DNA of 64,000 nt from JBFIHF01 sp964411125. GTDB taxonomy: Bacteria; Myxococcota_A; Bradymonadia; Bradymonadales; Bradymonadaceae. Of this stretch, positions 16,528 to 26,190 are shown piece by piece. How positions within the stretch are numbered: the first letter of the stretch is position 1; every line of letters starts with the position of its first letter. Under the pieces are notes generated by a model. The model worked only from the letters and a program-made list of their open reading frames with translations. It did no database searches and was not told the DNA's origin. The stretch covers positions 1 to 64,000 of the forward strand of contig CAYPJU010000005.1 in NCBI GenBank assembly GCA_964411125.1. Direction: 5' to 3'. The position numbers and the translations under genes were made by a program.

Positions 16528-17847
16528 CTACGCCTTGACCCCGGCGAGCCGGGAGTTCCCGTAGTCGCCGAAGATCGAGCCGTCCCGCCCGAACGAGCCA
16601 GCGATTCCGTAGGCCTCCAAGAGCGCGGCGTGGAAGTCGTTCATCGGCCGGCCCGTCGCGGTGACGCGCTTGCCCGTGGTCTGCACGATGCTCTGTCCAC
16701 CGAACATGCTCGGGCAGACGTTGCCGTGATCGTGGATGGTCCCGATCCCCATGCTGGGCATCACCAGCACGAGGGTGTTGTCGAGGAGGCTCGTGCCGTC
16801 GACGTCCGGTGTGTCCCGCAGCCGCGTGAGCATCGAAGCGACCTTTTCGGCCTGCCAGGTCTCGACCCGCCGAAGCTGTTCCGGGTCGTTGTGCGAAAGC
16901 GCGTGATGCTGCCCCGGAGCATTCAGGAACTCGTGGGAACGCTGGCTCAGGCCGAACTCGATCATGAACGATGCGATCCGCGTCTGATCACATTGGAACG
17001 CGAGGCTCAGGAGATCGTGGAACGCTTCGACGCGGTCCGGGTAGGCGAGTGTCCCACCGGGACCCTCGGCGGGGAGCACGCACGACGCGGGTAGGGTGTC
17101 CTGGGTCAGCGTCTTCTCGACCTCGCGGACCGACGTGAAGTACTCGTCGAGCCGCATCTTGTCCGCCGCGCCGAGCCGACTCTGCAACGTCGCGGCGTCG
17201 TCCTTCACGAAATCGAGGAGCGACCGGCGGGTCTTCCTCCGCACCTCCGCCGCCGGCCCGACCAGGCCGTCCACGCTCGTGTCGAAGAGCTGTTCGAACG
17301 CCGTGGCCGGATTGATCGTCGGGATCAGCGGCTGACCCGGTCCCGCCCACGAAATGCACTGCGTGTAAGGGCACGCCGAGCCCCCGACGTCGCAGGTCCC
17401 CGGCTCGCCGGCGCTGAACTGCAGTGATCGAAACCGGGTCTGAGGGTCGAGCTCGTTCGCGATCAACTGGTCGAGGGTGATGTTGCACTTGAGGCCCGAC
17501 AGGTCCGGGAAACGCACTCCGGACAAGACCGTGGAGGTCCCCATCGCGTGCGCCGCGCCCGGGCTGTCTTTGGCTGCGATGTTGTCCAGGTTCACGACCG
17601 ACAGCGCTCGCGATGCGAACGGCTGCAGCGCGCTCGCTTCGGTCGGAAAGGTGAGCGAATCGCCGCTGGCGACCGGAACCCACCAGTCGGGGACCCGACC
17701 GTTCGGAAGATAGTAGACCAGGAGCCGGGGCTTCGCGTCCGCCCCCGCCTGCGCGGCGGCCGTCCCCGCGCCGAAGTACTCGAGCATCGGCAGCGCGAGC
17801 GTCGTCGAAAAGGCACCCTTCAACCATGTTCGTCGAGAAATCTTCAT
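16528..17847 (-). CDS. DUF1552 family secreted protein (Tat signal)
   Basis: 439 residues. The N-terminus SRRTWLK followed by a hydrophobic stretch is a Tat signal, so it is exported folded. The body matches DUF1552 proteins (alkaline-phosphatase/sulfatase-like fold, related to DUF1501): RLLVYYLPNGRVPDWWVP, HAMGTSTVLSG, and FGLSQRSHEFLNAPGQHHALSH. DUF1552 genes almost always follow a DUF1592 gene, as here: its start lies one base after the stop of the 17849-19912 gene. Biochemical function unknown; such pairs are abundant in Myxococcota and Planctomycetes. Confidence 0.88.
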   Translation of the reverse strand: MKISRRTWLKGAFSTTLALPMLEYFGAGTAAAQAGADAKPRLLVYYLPNGRVPDWWVPVASGDSLTFPTEASALQPFASRALSVVNLDNIAAKDSPGAAHAMGTSTVLSGVRFPDLSGLKCNITLDQLIANELDPQTRFRSLQFSAGEPGTCDVGGSACPYTQCISWAGPGQPLIPTINPATAFEQLFDTSVDGLVGPAAEVRRKTRRSLLDFVKDDAATLQSRLGAADKMRLDEYFTSVREVEKTLTQDTLPASCVLPAEGPGGTLAYPDRVEAFHDLLSLAFQCDQTRIASFMIEFGLSQRSHEFLNAPGQHHALSHNDPEQLRRVETWQAEKVASMLTRLRDTPDVDGTSLLDNTLVLVMPSMGIGTIHDHGNVCPSMFGGQSIVQTTGKRVTATGRPMNDFHAALLEAYGIAGSFGRDGSIFGDYGNSRLAGVKA

Positions 17848-17848
17848 G

Positions 17849-19912
17849 TCACTTCAGCGGAACGGGTTGGCGGAAAGAAGGGGAGAGCGCGACCGCGGTG
17901 ACGAGATCGACGAGGGTCGCGTTCGGCGGGATCTCGAGCTCGGCGAGATCGTATCGGTCGGCACTGCGCCCCAGCGCGTACGTCATCAGCTTCTGGGAGA
18001 CGCAGCCCACGAAGGTCTCGGGGTCGAGGGCCGCCGCCATCTCGTCGGCGCCCCGGAATCTACTGCCGTCCGGCAAGTCCCCCACCGAGTCGAGCGCCGG
18101 GTCGTCGACCAACTTCCCGACCCCGTCGTACATCTCGAACCCCATCCCAATCACGTCGAGGCGTGCGTGGCACGTCGCACACGCCCGCTCCGTTCGATGG
18201 CGCTCGAGTTGCTCCCGCACCGAGAGGGCACCGTCGCCGCTCTCGAGCTCGCCGATCTCCAGGTTGGGCGGCGGCGGTGGGACGGGGGCGCAGAGCATCG
18301 CGTCGGCGATCCATGCTCCTCGTCGGATCGGCGACGAGTGCTCGGAGTCCGACCGGGAGGTCAGCCACGCCGTCAGCGCGAGGACACCTCGTCGATCGCC
18401 GGCGGTAGCGGACATGCGCTCGAACCCTTCCCCCTCCGGACCCGGTTCGCCGACGTGCGCCGCGAGCGCCGCGTCGCGGTACGCGAAGTCGGGGGCGAGC
18501 ATCGTGGAGACTGGTGCGTCGTTCGTCAGGTAGTCGAGAAAGAAGAGCTTCGATTCGAGCCGCATCGACTCCCGGAGTCGCTCGTCGAACTCGGGGTAGA
18601 CCTCGCTGCTCGGGCTCGCCTGCTCGAGATGGCGCAGGTCGAGCCACTGCTCGGCGAAGCCGTCCGCCATCGCGACCGCACGGTCGTCGGCGACCATCCA
18701 AGCGACCGTCTGTCGAATCCCCTCCGGCGTCTGCAACGTCCCCGCTGCCGCTGCATCGAGCAGGCGGGCGTCAGGCGTGCTGCTCCAGATGAAGAAAGAA
18801 AGTCGGCTCGCGAGGACGTACGGGTCGAGCGACGTCGGTCCGTCACCGTCCTCGAGCGTGCGGTAGCGGTACAGGAATTTCGGGGACGTGAGGATAGCCC
18901 GGAGCGCGAGCTTGATCGCCTCCTCGGGGGCTTCTCCGTCCGAACGCACCGCGACGAGCAGAGCATCCAGCTTCTCGGTTTCGTCCGTGGTGAGGGGGCG
19001 GCGCCAGGCGAGCCGCGCGAAACTCGCGACGATGCGCGATGCGCACGCTGCGCCGTCGGCCGCCGACGGATCGCAGGTCAAGATGCGACTGCGCGCAGGC
19101 CCCGCCACGATCTCGTCGCTCCGTACGACGAACCGATCGAAGAGGATGTCGTTGCCGACGTTGGCTGCGGCGTTCTCCTCGAAGTTCAGGGGGGCCACCC
19201 CAATCGCGTGGGTTCCGGCGGGGAGCTCCATCGCGAACGTGGTGTCGCCCCCGTCGAGCGGGGCCGCCACGTCGCGCTCCTCGCCGGCGATCGTGATCCG
19301 CATCCGCGGCGCCGCTGCGCCTCCGTTCGTGATCCCCTGCGCGCGAACGCTGACCGTGTGCGCCCCCGTCTCCGGCACCACGATCTCGCCCGTGACCGCG
19401 CCGTTCCGCAGACGCACGATTCCCCCGATCCGGTTGGCGTCGCGGTCGACGCCGTACGTCAGCCGCGGGTCGTCCTCCTCGAAGATGTCCCGGAAAGCGG
19501 GGCGATCGGCGAATGCGTCTTCCACGACGTCGTGAGCCGCACCGACGTACTGCCCCATCAGCGTCGGCGTGATGCTCAGCGCTTCGGCCTGATTGTCGAA
19601 GCCGTCGATCGATGCGTCGGGAGGGAAGGATCGGGCCGGGCTCAACGTCGTGCCGAGCAGGTCGCGGACCGAATTGTCGTACTCGATGGCGTTCAGGCGA
19701 TGCAGCGACGCACGCGGAATGGGGGCTTCTTCGACCTCCGGCGTTCCGGGGTCGTCGCTCGGCTCGTTCGGCACCGTACCGTAGTCTGCCGTCGCTCCCT
19801 CGGTCGAGAAGAGCCGAAGTTCTCCGTCGCAGCCGGCGAGCAGAGCGCCGCATGTCATGGCCGCGATCGACAGCCGCCAGCGGATGGATACCCCGTGGGA
19901 ACGAACGTTCAT
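17849..19912 (-). CDS. DUF1587/DUF1592/DUF1588/DUF1585 lipoprotein
   Basis: 687 residues from the ATG at 19912, preceded by GAGGAG. Lipobox LAGC (Cys 28). Domains in order: DUF1587 (RLNAIEYDNSVRDLLG, near 70), a beta-rich carbohydrate-binding-like insert (about 170-265), DUF1595, DUF1592 (LASRLSFFIWSSTPD), DUF1588 with a CxxCH motif (ACATCHARLD) and DUF1585 at the end (MTYALGRSADRYDL). The CxxCH could bind haem c. Transcribed with the DUF1552 gene downstream. The family's reaction is not established; roles in surface polymer use are only suspected. Confidence 0.88.
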   Translation of the reverse strand: MNVRSHGVSIRWRLSIAAMTCGALLAGCDGELRLFSTEGATADYGTVPNEPSDDPGTPEVEEAPIPRASLHRLNAIEYDNSVRDLLGTTLSPARSFPPDASIDGFDNQAEALSITPTLMGQYVGAAHDVVEDAFADRPAFRDIFEEDDPRLTYGVDRDANRIGGIVRLRNGAVTGEIVVPETGAHTVSVRAQGITNGGAAAPRMRITIAGEERDVAAPLDGGDTTFAMELPAGTHAIGVAPLNFEENAAANVGNDILFDRFVVRSDEIVAGPARSRILTCDPSAADGAACASRIVASFARLAWRRPLTTDETEKLDALLVAVRSDGEAPEEAIKLALRAILTSPKFLYRYRTLEDGDGPTSLDPYVLASRLSFFIWSSTPDARLLDAAAAGTLQTPEGIRQTVAWMVADDRAVAMADGFAEQWLDLRHLEQASPSSEVYPEFDERLRESMRLESKLFFLDYLTNDAPVSTMLAPDFAYRDAALAAHVGEPGPEGEGFERMSATAGDRRGVLALTAWLTSRSDSEHSSPIRRGAWIADAMLCAPVPPPPPNLEIGELESGDGALSVREQLERHRTERACATCHARLDVIGMGFEMYDGVGKLVDDPALDSVGDLPDGSRFRGADEMAAALDPETFVGCVSQKLMTYALGRSADRYDLAELEIPPNATLVDLVTAVALSPSFRQPVPLK

Positions 19913-20243
19913 GACTCCTCGTGGGAACCCCAGAAAGGTAGCAGGATGTCCTACACGTTGCGAGCGTTCGCACGTGCGGCCAGTTCGTTTCAGACGGGCA
20001 GCCCTTCTTCGCGGGGCATGGAACGACGGGCGTCCGGGCCCCGACATCGAGGAGCGACTCGATCGCNNNNNNNNNNNNNNNNNNNNNNNNNNNNNNNNNN
20101 NNNNNNNNNNNNNNNNNNNNNNNNNNNNNNNNNNNNNNNNNNNNNNNNNNNNNNNNNNNNNNNNNNCGATCGCTTGGGAAGTGCATCGAAAAGTGATAGA
20201 GACAGCGCCGTGCGCCGCCCCCAAAGCGCCCGACGAGGACCTC
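19913..20243. other. Divergent intergenic region interrupted by an assembly gap
   Basis: 331 bases between the DUF1592 lipoprotein (minus) and gcvP (plus), including 100 N at 20067-20166. Both promoters should lie here. No glycine riboswitch or other structure could be recognised in the readable part. The frame of gcvP stays open through the N run, but this has no coding meaning. Confidence 0.6.
20067..20166. other. Assembly gap of 100 N
   Basis: The flanks share only CGATCGC (20060-20066 and 20167-20173). A 7-base overlap may be chance, so the true gap length is unknown. Confidence 0.9.
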
Positions 20244-23090
20244 ATGACCACCCTGGACCGACCCGCTCTCTTCTCGAAACGCCACATCGGCCCGCAGGAC
20301 GACGATGTCGCCGCCATGCTGCAGGTGCTCGGTGTCGATTCGCTCGACGCGCTCATCGACGAGGCGGTCCCGGCCGAAATTCGGCTCGACCGGCCGCTGC
20401 AGCTCGAAGCGCCTCGAAGCGAAGCCGACGCAATCGAAGAGTTCGCCGAGCTGATGGGGAAGAACGAGGTGTTTCGGTCGTTCATCGGCATGGGCTACTA
20501 CGACACGATCACGCCGCCGGTGATCCAGCGTAACGTGCTGGAAAATCCAGGGTGGTACACCCAGTACACCCCCTACCAGAGCGAGATCGCTCAGGGGCGG
20601 CTCGAGGCGTTGTTCGTCTTTCAGACCGTCATCGCCGACCTGACCGGTCTCCCCCTCGCCAACGCATCGATGCTCGACGAAGGGACTGCCGCCGCAGAAG
20701 CCGTCGTGATGGCGGTGCGCGCCAACCGTAAGAACAAGTCGGACGTCTTCGTCGTGTCGGACGGTTGCCACCCGCAGACGATCGAGATCGTGAAGACGCG
20801 GTCGCGGCACCTCGGGATCGAGATCCTCGTCGAGGACGTGCACGCTTTCGACTTCGACCGGGAGATCGCCGGTGTTCTGGTTCAGTATCCCACGACGCGC
20901 GGTGCCATCGAGGACTACCGACGCATCGCGGACACGGTGCACAAGAACAACGGCTACGTCATCGCCGCGACGGATCTGCTCGCCCTGACGCTGCTCAAGC
21001 CCCCGGGGGAGTGGGGAGCCGACATCGCCGTCGGAAACTCGCAGCGGTTCGGGGTGCCTCTGGGCTTCGGTGGCCCTCACGCCGGGTTCATGTCGGCGAC
21101 GGACGACTTCCGACGCCAGATTCCGGGCCGCATCGTCGGCCAGTCGATCGATCGGACCGGCAAACCCGCCCTCCGGCTGGCTCTCCAGACCCGCGAGCAA
21201 CACATTCGCCGCGAACGCGCGACCTCGAACATCTGCACCGCGCAGGTGCTGCTCGCCATAATGGCGGGGATGTACGCCGTCTACCACGGGCCGGCGGGGC
21301 TCACCCAGATCGCCCGGCGCGTCCGAGCGCTCACCGCCGCGCTTCGTTCCGGCGCGTCCAGGCTCGGCCTCGAGGTTGCCGATGTCCCGACCTTCGACAC
21401 GGTCTGGTTCGAAGGGCTCGACGCAAAGGTCGGCGCGCGCGCCAGGGACGCTGGCGTCAATCTGCGGATTGAGCGTGGAGGGGTGGGGGTGTCCCTCGAC
21501 GAGCGCACGAAGCCGTCCGACATCGTCACGCTGCTCGAGGTGCTCTCGGGGAAGACGGTCGATTTCGAGCTCGATGGAGCGACCGAGGACTACGACGAAC
21601 GCTACGCCCGAACGAGCCTCTTTCTGACCAACGAGGTCTTCCACACGCACCGCTCGGAGACCGAGTTTCTCCGCTGGGTTCACCGCTTGCAGTCACGGGA
21701 TCTCTCGCTGACGACATCGATGATTCCCCTCGGCTCGTGCACGATGAAGCTGAACGCCACGACCGAGATGCTCCCGGTGACATGGAAGGAGGTCGCGGGG
21801 CTTCATCCCTTCGCGCCGTCCGACCAGACCGCCGGGTACCGGCAGATGTTCGAGCGGCTCGAGCGCTGGCTCGCCGAGATCACCGGGATGCAGGCCGTCT
21901 CGCTTCAGCCCAACGCCGGATCGCAGGGTGAATACGCCGGGATGCTCGTCATCGACGCATTCCACCGGTCGAACGGAGAGGAGCACCGGAAAATCTGCCT
22001 CATCCCCGAATCCGCGCACGGGACGAACCCGGCGAGCGCCGTGATGGCCGGGATGAAGGTGGTCGTCGTGAAGTGCGACGACGCCGGCAACGTCGATCTC
22101 GAAGACCTGCGCGTCAAGATCGACGAGCACGGGCAAAATCTCTCGTCGATCATGATCACCTATCCGTCGACGCATGGCGTCTTCGAGCGGTCGGTTCGTG
22201 AAATCTGCGACATCGTCCACGCGGCGGGGGGCCAGGTGTATCTCGACGGGGCCAACATGAACGCGCAGGTGGGTCTGTGCCGGCCGGGGGATTACGGCGC
22301 CGACGTCGTGCATCTGAACCTCCACAAGACCTTCTGCATACCGCATGGCGGCGGCGGGCCCGGAATGGGGCCGATCGCGGTGCAGTCCCACCTCGCCCCC
22401 TTCCTGCCGTCGCATCCCGTCGTCGAAGGAGTCGGCGGCGAGTCGGCGGTCGGCGTCGTCTCGGCCGCTCCGTGGGGGAGCCCGGCGATCCTGCCGATCT
22501 CTTACCTCTACATCCACATGCTCGGTGCCTCGGGGCTCGAAACCGCTACGAAGGTCGCGATTCTCAACGCCAACTACATGGCGAAGCGCCTCGAAGGTCA
22601 CTTCGACGTTCTCTATCGCGGCCCGAATGGGCGCGTCGCCCACGAGTTCATCCTCGACCTGCGCGACTTCAAGCGGACCGCCGACGTCGAGGTGTTCGAC
22701 GTCGCCAAGCGGCTCATGGACTATGGGTTTCACGCGCCGACCGTCTCGTGGCCGGTCCCCGGCACCATCATGGTGGAACCGACCGAGTCGGAATCGAAGC
22801 AGGAGCTCGATCGGTTCTGCGACGCAATGATCGCGATCCACGGCGAGATCGAAAAGGTACAGGCCGGAGAGTGGGGGAGGGTCGACAACCCGCTGAAGAA
22901 TGCCCCCCACCCGGCGACCGTCGTGATCGATGACGAGTGGGATCACGAGTACTCCCGCAGCGTCGCTGCGTTCCCCGCCCCGTGGACGCGGGAGCACAAG
23001 TTCTGGCCCGCCGTGTCGCGCATCGACGACGCTTACGGCGACAAGAATCTCGTCTGTGCCTGCCCTCCGACCTCGGCCTACGACGAGTAG
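20244..23090 (+). CDS. gcvP: Glycine dehydrogenase (decarboxylating), P-protein
   Basis: 948 residues, the usual length of the fused single-chain P-protein. It decarboxylates glycine and passes the aminomethyl group to lipoyl-GcvH in the glycine cleavage system. The N-terminal half starts RHIGPQDDDVAAML and contains GMGYYDTITPPVI and YTPYQSEIAQGRLEAL; the C-terminal half has the pyridoxal-phosphate lysine in HLNLHKTFCIPHGGGGPG and SESAVGVVSAAPWGS. The ATG at 20244 matches the normal N-terminus; the frame's upstream extension crosses the gap and is ignored. gcvT and gcvH are not in the window. The downstream neighbour is convergent. Confidence 0.96.
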   Translation: MTTLDRPALFSKRHIGPQDDDVAAMLQVLGVDSLDALIDEAVPAEIRLDRPLQLEAPRSEADAIEEFAELMGKNEVFRSFIGMGYYDTITPPVIQRNVLENPGWYTQYTPYQSEIAQGRLEALFVFQTVIADLTGLPLANASMLDEGTAAAEAVVMAVRANRKNKSDVFVVSDGCHPQTIEIVKTRSRHLGIEILVEDVHAFDFDREIAGVLVQYPTTRGAIEDYRRIADTVHKNNGYVIAATDLLALTLLKPPGEWGADIAVGNSQRFGVPLGFGGPHAGFMSATDDFRRQIPGRIVGQSIDRTGKPALRLALQTREQHIRRERATSNICTAQVLLAIMAGMYAVYHGPAGLTQIARRVRALTAALRSGASRLGLEVADVPTFDTVWFEGLDAKVGARARDAGVNLRIERGGVGVSLDERTKPSDIVTLLEVLSGKTVDFELDGATEDYDERYARTSLFLTNEVFHTHRSETEFLRWVHRLQSRDLSLTTSMIPLGSCTMKLNATTEMLPVTWKEVAGLHPFAPSDQTAGYRQMFERLERWLAEITGMQAVSLQPNAGSQGEYAGMLVIDAFHRSNGEEHRKICLIPESAHGTNPASAVMAGMKVVVVKCDDAGNVDLEDLRVKIDEHGQNLSSIMITYPSTHGVFERSVREICDIVHAAGGQVYLDGANMNAQVGLCRPGDYGADVVHLNLHKTFCIPHGGGGPGMGPIAVQSHLAPFLPSHPVVEGVGGESAVGVVSAAPWGSPAILPISYLYIHMLGASGLETATKVAILNANYMAKRLEGHFDVLYRGPNGRVAHEFILDLRDFKRTADVEVFDVAKRLMDYGFHAPTVSWPVPGTIMVEPTESESKQELDRFCDAMIAIHGEIEKVQAGEWGRVDNPLKNAPHPATVVIDDEWDHEYSRSVAAFPAPWTREHKFWPAVSRIDDAYGDKNLVCACPPTSAYDE

Positions 23091-23100
23091 GGACGCCTCC

Positions 23101-24384
23101 TCAGAGCAGCAGAGAAGCTGCGAGCGCGACCGCGACGATCACCGCTCCCGCGATCAGGAACCGCAGGATCGGGCTCGCGTCTTCGCTGCGAACTTCCTCG
23201 TCGATCGTCTTCCCCGGGCGCCGCATCGTCGTCGAAGAGGGCACCCTGGCGTAGTCGATCTCCAACTTTTCCCTGGCCGCATCGATGCTCGCCTCCCTGG
23301 TCGATGCCGGCTCGGCGCGGACGGGCTCGATCCGCTTCTCCTCGCCCGCTTCGACGCGGTTCAGGCGGCTCGAGAAATCTTCGACCTCGCTCGCCTCGCT
23401 CAGCAGATCGGGGACGAACTCCGTGTTCGGGTCGATCATGTCGGAGCGTTCGCTCAGAGAGAACGGGTCGCTGTCGGGGACCATCGCTCGCGATGGGTCG
23501 AGGGACTTCTCCTCGACAGCAGGTGCCGACGACTCGAAGTCGAGCTGGAACCTCGCCTCCGACATCGCCTCGATCGCTTCACTCATCTCCGGAGCGTGAA
23601 GCTCCCAGAACTCCAGCATCTCCACCGCGTCGCGATAACGCTTCCGCGGATGGCGCTGCAGAGCGGTCTCGATCAGGGTCACCAGGGGAGCAGGGACGCT
23701 CGCGAACTCCGGCACCTTCCACGGTTTGGAACCGAGGTGTGCGTCCATCGCGTCGTCCTCCGTGTCGGAAGAGACGGCCGGTGCCCCCAGGACGAGCTCC
23801 CACAAAAGGAGACCGCACGTGTAGACGTCTCCGGAGACGTTGACGTAGCCCCGAAATCGCTCGGGGGCACAGTACCGCGCCCGGCCCTGAAGCCTCCCGG
23901 TCCGCAGCTCGCTCACCTCCGACAGAAAGTGCCCTGCGCCGAAGTCGACGATTCGGAAGGTTCCGTGTTCGTCGCGCAAGACGGTCCCGTCCCGCAGATC
24001 GCCATGGACTACCCCGGCGCGGTGAGCCGCAGCTAGGCCCGAAAGGATCTCCGACACCGCTTCGAAGAGCTCGCTCTGATCGAGCCCGGCCGCAGCGACT
24101 TCGGAGAGCGGGGTGCCCGCCACTCGCTTGGATGCCACGAACGCCCGGGGGCCGTCCGAACCGACGGCGAGGGGACTCGCGACGTTGGGATGTCGGAGCT
24201 TTCCCAGCGTGCGACCCGTCGCTCGGAGCCTCTCCTTCAACGGCTCGGTGGGAGCGTCGAATTGCAAGAACTGCAAATGAACGGCTCGACCGCTTTCGCG
24301 CTCGGTCGCCACGTGGACCGTTCCGAATGGTCCGCTCCGCGCAATTCGCCCCACCTCGAATGTTTCGTCGACCTTTCCTGGCAT
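23101..24384 (-). CDS. Tail-anchored Hanks-type pseudokinase
   Basis: 427 residues. A kinase fold spans about 8-275, but key residues are changed: the strand-3 Lys is Gln 38 (AVHLQFL), the HRDLKPEN loop reads HGDLRDGT (127-134; the Asp is kept, Lys becomes Arg and the metal-binding Asn becomes Thr), and the Gly loop is reduced (ARSGPFGTV). DFG (147-149) and APE (APERFRG) remain. This suggests a weak or dead kinase acting as an ATP-independent scaffold. An acidic linker follows, then a C-terminal helix (about 408-427) anchors it in the inner membrane with the kinase in the cytoplasm. It lies 19 bases downstream of a K+ channel gene on the same strand. Confidence 0.85.
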   Translation of the reverse strand: MPGKVDETFEVGRIARSGPFGTVHVATERESGRAVHLQFLQFDAPTEPLKERLRATGRTLGKLRHPNVASPLAVGSDGPRAFVASKRVAGTPLSEVAAAGLDQSELFEAVSEILSGLAAAHRAGVVHGDLRDGTVLRDEHGTFRIVDFGAGHFLSEVSELRTGRLQGRARYCAPERFRGYVNVSGDVYTCGLLLWELVLGAPAVSSDTEDDAMDAHLGSKPWKVPEFASVPAPLVTLIETALQRHPRKRYRDAVEMLEFWELHAPEMSEAIEAMSEARFQLDFESSAPAVEEKSLDPSRAMVPDSDPFSLSERSDMIDPNTEFVPDLLSEASEVEDFSSRLNRVEAGEEKRIEPVRAEPASTREASIDAAREKLEIDYARVPSSTTMRRPGKTIDEEVRSEDASPILRFLIAGAVIVAVALAASLLL

Positions 24385-24403
24385 TGCTCCCCTCGACTTC
24401 CTC

Positions 24404-25495
24404 TCACCCCGGTTCGCCCGTCAACAGGTATCGCTCGAAGCGATCCACGTCCTCAGTGACCGTCAGCACGATCAGCTTCGACTCCGCCAGGAGCTCGTAG
24501 TCGGGCCCCGGGTTGAAGTGATAGTCGTGGTCACGGTGATCCCACACGGCGATCACGAGGACGTCGAAGTGTTGGCGAAAGTTCAGTTCTCGAAGTTTTT
24601 TCCCGACCAGAGGGCTGCCCACCGGCACCGGGAGCTCCTCGACGGTTCGGTGATGGTCGTGGTCCATCATCATGATGTCGAGGAAGGACGTGACCTCCGG
24701 CCGGAGCGCCTCCGCCGCCATCCGCATCCCTCCCAGGACGTTGGTGTAGATGACGCTCGTCGCCCCCGCCATCAGGAACTTCTTTTCGGACCGAGGATCC
24801 TCGCCGCGGGTCACGATCGCGGCTGACGGATTGAGCCGCCGCGCCGAGATCACCGCGAAGAGGTTGTCGCGATCCGAGCCGAGCGAAAAGATGATCCCCG
24901 CAGCGCGCTCGATCCCCGCCGAGATCAGGGTCTCGTCGTCGGTCGCGTCCCCCTCGAGGTACGGCACTTCGGCCCCCGTCGTCTCGAACAGTTGATGGAT
25001 CGCCTCGGCGTCCGAGTCGATCACGACCACGTCCCGCGCCGAGCCCGCGACCTCCGAAAAAACGTGCGCTCCGGTGTTCCCGACACCCGCAATGACGTAG
25101 TGATTGCGCATCTTCGAGATCTTTTTGTCCAACGCGATCCTCCGCACCATCTCCAGCGCCTCTCCTTCTACCACGAACGCCGTCAGGGACGAGACGACGT
25201 AGAGGAATGCGCCCATCCCCGTCACGATGAGACCCATGACGAAGATCTCCGCGTCGCGGTTGCCGTGCACCGGGATCACCTCCCCGAAACCCACCGTGGT
25301 GAGCGTGATCACGGTCATGTACGCGCAATCGACGAGGGAGTACTTCCCGTCGCCGATGATCCAGAATCCCCACACCCCCACCACGAAGACGAAGAAGAGG
25401 ACACCCAGCGCCCGCAGCAATTGATACGGCGTCTGCGAGTGGTGCCTCGAGCTCGAGATTTTGTTCAGCCAACCACGAAGCGACATCGACCCCAT
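24404..25495 (-). CDS. Two-TM potassium channel with RCK domains
   Basis: 363 residues (the ATG at 25486, with GGGG upstream, may be the true start). Two membrane helices (about 29-48 and 84-108) flank a pore loop with the selectivity filter TTVGFG at 66-71. The cytoplasmic part holds a TrkA-N/RCK Rossmann domain (HYVIAGVGNTGAHV, binding site for NAD or another nucleotide, then VVVIDSD and GDATDDETL) and a C-terminal RCK-C-like domain (VGKKLRELNFRQHFDVLVIAV). MthK-like architecture: ligand binding to RCK opens the K+ pore. In an operon with the pseudokinase and divergent from a cyclic-nucleotide-binding protein. Confidence 0.9.
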   Translation of the reverse strand: MGSMSLRGWLNKISSSRHHSQTPYQLLRALGVLFFVFVVGVWGFWIIGDGKYSLVDCAYMTVITLTTVGFGEVIPVHGNRDAEIFVMGLIVTGMGAFLYVVSSLTAFVVEGEALEMVRRIALDKKISKMRNHYVIAGVGNTGAHVFSEVAGSARDVVVIDSDAEAIHQLFETTGAEVPYLEGDATDDETLISAGIERAAGIIFSLGSDRDNLFAVISARRLNPSAAIVTRGEDPRSEKKFLMAGATSVIYTNVLGGMRMAAEALRPEVTSFLDIMMMDHDHHRTVEELPVPVGSPLVGKKLRELNFRQHFDVLVIAVWDHRDHDYHFNPGPDYELLAESKLIVLTVTEDVDRFERYLLTGEPG

Positions 25496-25583
25496 CCGCC
25501 GTGAGTTCGCTCGGCGAAAGCTGGCGCGAGCGGACGCAGGACGGTATCTTAGCCCGTCGTGTGGTCAAAACACAGGGTTCGAC

Positions 25584-26063
25584 GTGGGTTGGAAATTTCT
25601 CGACATCTCGCTCTTGCGCGAAATCGACCTCTTCAATTCGATGACCGACCGGGCGCTTGGAGAGCTCATCCCCTTGACCTCTACCATCGAGGTCAAACCC
25701 GGCGACGTCATCTTCAACGAGGGGGACGTCGGCGACGCCATGTACATGATCCTCTCCGGCGAGGTGCGGATCTCGAAGAACATCCACGGGGTCGGCGAAG
25801 AGGCGCTCGCGTTCCTGAAAGAGGGGGCCTACTTCGGCGAGATGGCCCTCGTCGGAGCAGAATCCCAGCGCAGCGCCAGCGCGTTTTCTGACGGCCACAC
25901 CGAGCTCGCCCGCCTCACCCGTAAGGAGTTCCTCGAACTCCTCGACCGCGACAAAGAGATCGCCGTCGAGGTGCTCTGGTCGTTCGTGAACACCCTCTCC
26001 AACCGCCTTCGCGAGTCGAACGACCGCATCGCGTTCTTCGCGATGTCGAACATGTTCGAGTAG
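25584..26063 (+). CDS. Cyclic-nucleotide-binding domain protein
   Basis: 159 residues if started at the GTG at 25584, giving VGWKFLDISLLREIDLFNSM, the usual lead-in of a CAP-type sensor; upstream in-frame sequence does not look coding. One cNMP-binding domain: Gly pair in PGDVIFNEGDVGDAMYMILSG and the phosphate-binding cassette GAYFGEMALVGAESQRSASA, where the expected FGE and Arg are present. No DNA-binding domain follows, so it is a stand-alone sensor. Divergent from the K+ channel, hinting at a shared ion or second-messenger circuit. The start codon is uncertain. Confidence 0.8.
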   Translation: MGWKFLDISLLREIDLFNSMTDRALGELIPLTSTIEVKPGDVIFNEGDVGDAMYMILSGEVRISKNIHGVGEEALAFLKEGAYFGEMALVGAESQRSASAFSDGHTELARLTRKEFLELLDRDKEIAVEVLWSFVNTLSNRLRESNDRIAFFAMSNMFE

Positions 26064-26157
26064 CGGTCGATCGGCGCGACGGAGGTGGGCCGCCCCTCGC
26101 ACCCCCGACGAACCGCTCCCGCAAACAGCAAAGCACGAAGCCCAGCGCGCACAGCGC

Positions 26158-26186
26158 TTGTCGCACCGCGACGCCTCGGCTAAACT
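26158..26186 (+). promoter_or_regulatory. Promoter of the acyl-CoA dehydrogenase gene
   Basis: -35 TTGTCG (26158-26163), 17-base spacer, -10 TAAACT (26181-26186). Transcription would start near 26193, inside the inverted repeat at 26191-26210. Confidence 0.5.
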
Positions 26187-26190
26187 CCCT

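Noticed and set aside
19857..20243. gcvP N-terminal extension reading through the N gap
   Set aside because: Codons across N have no meaning, and the ATG at 20244 gives the normal GcvP N-terminus.
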